Assembly: GCF_001700895.1 (NCBI RefSeq)
Contig: NZ_CP013259.1
Location: forward strand, 310,001-374,000
Direction of reading: 5' to 3'
From: Buchnera aphidicola (Diuraphis noxia)
Lineage (GTDB): Bacteria > Pseudomonadota > Gammaproteobacteria > Enterobacterales > Enterobacteriaceae
DNA: 64,000 bases
Under the pieces are notes generated by a model. It was not told the DNA's origin and did not search any database. It saw nothing but the letters and a program-made list of their open reading frames with translations. Below, one piece after another: positions 61,188-64,000 of the stretch; the first letter of the stretch is position 1, and the number at the start of each line of letters is the position of its first letter. Both the position numbers and the translations under genes were made by a program.

Positions 61188-62411
61188 ATGTCAAATACAG
61201 CAGCAATGAATGGTTTGCTTGTTAATAGTTATTATATAGATATCATATCTAATAATGTTGCTAACGCATCTACTATAGGATATAAATCCAGCACACCTAT
61301 TTTTTTTGATATTTATTCTAATGCAAATTATTTGACAAATAATCAAGGTTCTGGTGTTGGCATTTCAGATGTAATGCAAAATTTTAATAATGGAGTATTT
61401 ATTGAAACAGGAAGAGATTTAGATTTAGCAATTATAGAACAAGGATTTTTTCGACTTTTAGATCCAAAAGGATATGTGCGTTATACAAAAAATGGTCAGT
61501 TTTTGCTTGATAATGATAACAACATTGTGAACACAGAAGGCATGTATCTTACTGGAATAAACAAATTTATTTCAAATGACAATGTAAATACTATATCTGG
61601 AATAGAACCTATTAACATAAAACATGCTGATATACTTGATGGAAGAAAAACTTCTGAAATAAAAATGCATGGAATATTAAATATGAATGCCAGTCCTATC
61701 CCAAACAACGCAAATCAGTTTTTTAACAGATCTTCATCAAAAGATTATATAATTGATATTTATGATAAAAATCAACAAAAACAACAATTAAATATCATCT
61801 TTAGTAAGATAGATGAAAAAAAATGGAAGGTAAATATAGAATCTGGTACAGATGTAATCAAAGAAGATATAAAAGATACAAACAATCATTTTGAGATAGA
61901 ATTTGATTCTAATGGTGAAATAATTTCGTCTAAAAAAATTACAATTAATCCAAAAATTTTAAAAGGTGACAGTATAACTCTAGATTTAACAGATATTACG
62001 GCGAAACCAAATGTTGAAAGTGGTTTAGAAAAACCGGATCAAGATGGATATCCAATAGGTTTTTTAAAAGTATTTAATATCCTTTCTAATGGTGAAATTA
62101 TTGGTACTTATTCGAACGAAAAAACACAATCAATAGGTCAAATATTATTATCAAATTTCAAAAATCCTGAAAAATTACAACGTGAAAGTGGTAGCACATG
62201 GTCTGTAACTTCAGAATCTGGTTCCGAAAAAATAGGTGTAGCAGGTAATATAGGATTTGGCATGATAAATAAAAAAATATTAGAAGGATCTAATGTGGAT
62301 TTAAATAAAGAATTGCTTAATATGATTATTGCACAACGTAATTATCAATCAAATGCGCAATCTTTTAAAGCAGAAGATAGATTAGTTAGTACATTAATAA
62401 ATTTAAAATAA
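61188..62411 (+). CDS. flgE: flagellar hook protein FlgE
   Basis: Hook subunit, 407 residues (E. coli 402). N-terminal ISNNVANASTIGYKSS and the C-terminal LLNMIIAQRNYQSNAQSFKAED are the conserved D0 helices; the surface-exposed middle (about 150-300) is diverged and Lys/Asn-rich. It is 30 bp after flgD. Confidence 0.96.
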   Translation: MSNTAAMNGLLVNSYYIDIISNNVANASTIGYKSSTPIFFDIYSNANYLTNNQGSGVGISDVMQNFNNGVFIETGRDLDLAIIEQGFFRLLDPKGYVRYTKNGQFLLDNDNNIVNTEGMYLTGINKFISNDNVNTISGIEPINIKHADILDGRKTSEIKMHGILNMNASPIPNNANQFFNRSSSKDYIIDIYDKNQQKQQLNIIFSKIDEKKWKVNIESGTDVIKEDIKDTNNHFEIEFDSNGEIISSKKITINPKILKGDSITLDLTDITAKPNVESGLEKPDQDGYPIGFLKVFNILSNGEIIGTYSNEKTQSIGQILLSNFKNPEKLQRESGSTWSVTSESGSEKIGVAGNIGFGMINKKILEGSNVDLNKELLNMIIAQRNYQSNAQSFKAEDRLVSTLINLK

Positions 62412-62436
62412 TTTATAAATAGGGTTACAAGTTATT

Positions 62437-63195
62437 ATGGAAAATTCAATATATAACTCTATGATTGCAGCCAATCAACTATTGAATAAACAAACTGTTA
62501 TTTCTAATAATTTAGCTAATATTTCAACAACAGGTTTTAAAGAAACATTTAATTATATTCTACAAAATAATGATATAAAAAACTTATATAATAAGTATGA
62601 TAAAATCATAAAAGAATATTATAATCTATCTCCAGGAATCTTAAATTACACAGAAAGAAACTTAGATTTATTTGTAAAAGATAATGGCTGGTTTTCAGTT
62701 CGAGATATAAATGGTCAAGAAGCATATACAAAAAATGGTCACTTAACAATTAATCCTGATAGAAAGTTAACTATACAAAATAACGAAATAATTGGACATA
62801 ATTGTAGTATAAAAATACCAAATAGTGTGAATGTAAAAGTTTTATCTAATGGAATAATAACTTCTATCGAGAAAAAGAATAATAAAATTTTTGAAAAAAT
62901 AATAGGTCAATTAAAATTAGTAACACTTCCTAATAAAGATCTTATACGACAACAAAATGGATTGTTTTATTTGAAACCAAACAATGAAGTTTTAAATAAA
63001 TATAATTATACAATTTCTCATGATAATAATGTACGTATAAAATCAGGAGTATTAGAATCAAGTAATGTCAATGCTACTAAAAATATGATAGAAATGATAT
63101 CAAATGCTAGACAATTTGAAACGCAAATGAAAATGATATCAATGTGTGATAAAAATTATGAGTATGCAAATCAATTGATTAATATCAATAATTAA
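62437..63195 (+). CDS. flgF: flagellar basal-body rod protein FlgF
   Basis: Rod protein, 252 residues (E. coli 251). N-terminal [13 protein letters not shown], central [22 protein letters not shown] and the C-terminal [25 protein letters not shown] identify it. It is less conserved than FlgG and starts 25 bp after flgE. Confidence 0.95.
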   Translation: MENSIYNSMIAANQLLNKQTVISNNLANISTTGFKETFNYILQNNDIKNLYNKYDKIIKEYYNLSPGILNYTERNLDLFVKDNGWFSVRDINGQEAYTKNGHLTINPDRKLTIQNNEIIGHNCSIKIPNSVNVKVLSNGIITSIEKKNNKIFEKIIGQLKLVTLPNKDLIRQQNGLFYLKPNNEVLNKYNYTISHDNNVRIKSGVLESSNVNATKNMIEMISNARQFETQMKMISMCDKNYEYANQLININN

Positions 63196-63223
63196 AAAAA
63201 ATTAAATAATAGGATAAAGAAAT

Positions 63224-64000
63224 ATGATTTCTTCTTTATGGATTGCCAAAACGGGTCTTGATGCTCAACAAATTAATATGAATGTTATTTCTAATAATTT
63301 AGCTAATGTCAGTACTAATGGATTTAAACGTTATAGAGCAGTATTTGAAGATTTAATGTATCAAACAATACGACAAGCAGGAACTAATTCATCAATTGAT
63401 ACGAATTTACCATCAGGATTACAATTAGGTACTGGAGTAAGACCAGTAGCAACTGAAAGAATTCATAGTCAGGGGAATTTATCAAAAACAGATTCATTAA
63501 AAGATGTAGCAATTAATGGTCCTGGTTTTTTTCAAGTACAATTGTCAAATGGTAATATAGCATATACAAGAGATGGTTCATTTCAATTAAACCAAAATGG
63601 TCAATTAGTGACCAATAGTGGGTTTCCTATAATACCTGAAATTAACATACCTGCTAATGCATTAAATATTAACATAGCAAGAGATGGAGTCATTAGTGTT
63701 TCAATTCAAGGACAAATACAACCTGTTGTTCTTGGGCAATTGAATTTAACTAATTTTGTTAATAATTCTGGATTAGAAAGTTTAGGTGAGAATTTATATC
63801 AAGAAACACAAGCTTCTGGAATACCAGTCGATACTGTTCCTGGATTAAACGGAACTGGTTTATTATATCAAGGATATGTTGAAACTTCCAATGTTAATGT
63901 TGCTGAAGAATTAGTGAATATGATTCAAACACAAAGAGCTTATGAAATAAATAGCAAATCTATTAATACATCAGATCAAATGTTACAAAAATTATCTCAG
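63224..64000 (+). CDS. flgG: flagellar distal rod protein FlgG (3' end cut by window)
   Basis: The frame from ATG 63224 runs open to the last base and gives 259 residues, [16 protein letters not shown] to LQKLSQ; the E. coli protein has 260, so only about one residue and the stop are missing. [38 protein letters not shown] in two parts and [16 protein letters not shown] are diagnostic. AGGATAAAG precedes the ATG. It is the most conserved flagellar protein here. Confidence 0.97.
   Translation, partial: MISSLWIAKTGLDAQQINMNVISNNLANVSTNGFKRYRAVFEDLMYQTIRQAGTNSSIDTNLPSGLQLGTGVRPVATERIHSQGNLSKTDSLKDVAINGPGFFQVQLSNGNIAYTRDGSFQLNQNGQLVTNSGFPIIPEINIPANALNINIARDGVISVSIQGQIQPVVLGQLNLTNFVNNSGLESLGENLYQETQASGIPVDTVPGLNGTGLLYQGYVETSNVNVAEELVNMIQTQRAYEINSKSINTSDQMLQKLSQ

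Overview
The window is a stretch of a very AT-rich, gene-dense chromosome of the aphid endosymbiont Buchnera aphidicola. Protein sequences are close to their Escherichia coli counterparts, local E. coli gene blocks are preserved (serC-aroA-cmk-rpsA-ihfB, lolC-lolD-lolE, minC-minD-minE, flgN-flgA/flgBCDEFG), mobile DNA is absent, and genes are eroding in place. Gene content and order (bioD-bioB/bioA, sucAB, gpmA-pfkA-glpF-tpiA, pykA/zwf) resemble Buchnera of Aphidinae aphids. That placement is from memory of the group, not from a search.

Layout. 1-6.4 kb: 3' end of topA, suhB, rlmN, ispG, hisS, glyA. 6.4-11 kb: a reduced biotin set (bioD, bioB, bioA) and pgl. 11-17 kb: an N-terminally shortened mfd and the lipoprotein exporter lolC-lolD-lolE, with lolE frameshifted. 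17-22 kb: gapA, queF, fldA, phrB, ybgI. 22-30 kb: sucA-sucB, then gpmA, pfkA, glpF (frameshifted) and tpiA. 30-37 kb: a minus-strand block serS-serC-aroA-cmk-rpsA-ihfB. 37-41.7 kb: trxB, infA, aspS, znuB-znuC. 41.7-43.1 kb: a decayed mepM (yebA). 43-48 kb: pykA, zwf, htpX and a dead cspC. 48-53.7 kb: yoaE, tsaB, minE-minD-minC, rsmC. 53.7-54.2 kb: tRNA-Leu, tRNA-Cys and tRNA-Ser. 54-58.2 kb: ompA, murJ, pyrC. 58.2-64 kb: flagellar flgN (frameshifted), flgA and flgB-flgG, with flgG running off the end.

Functionally the window holds much of central carbon metabolism (pfkA, tpiA, gapA, gpmA, pykA; zwf and pgl; the sucAB part of 2-oxoglutarate dehydrogenase). It also has nutrient-supply steps (aroA, serC, glyA, the last three biotin steps), translation functions (hisS, serS, aspS, infA, rpsA, rlmN, rsmC, tsaB), Min division control, envelope functions and the hook-basal body. 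FldA can be the electron donor for BioB, IspG and probably RlmN, all encoded nearby.

The most notable observations are these. (1) Three genes (lolE, glpF, flgN) are each broken at a poly(A) tract of 10-12 bases, and all three would be restored by exactly one more A. (2) SuhB keeps its fold but has lost most of its phosphatase metal ligands, which suggests that only its role in rRNA transcription antitermination is kept. (3) Mfd lacks the whole UvrB-like N-terminal module. (4) A perfect 46-bp palindrome lies between rsmC and the tRNA genes. (5) Several operon ends carry long, near-perfect dyads without U-tracts. (6) cspC and mepM are readable as pseudogenes.
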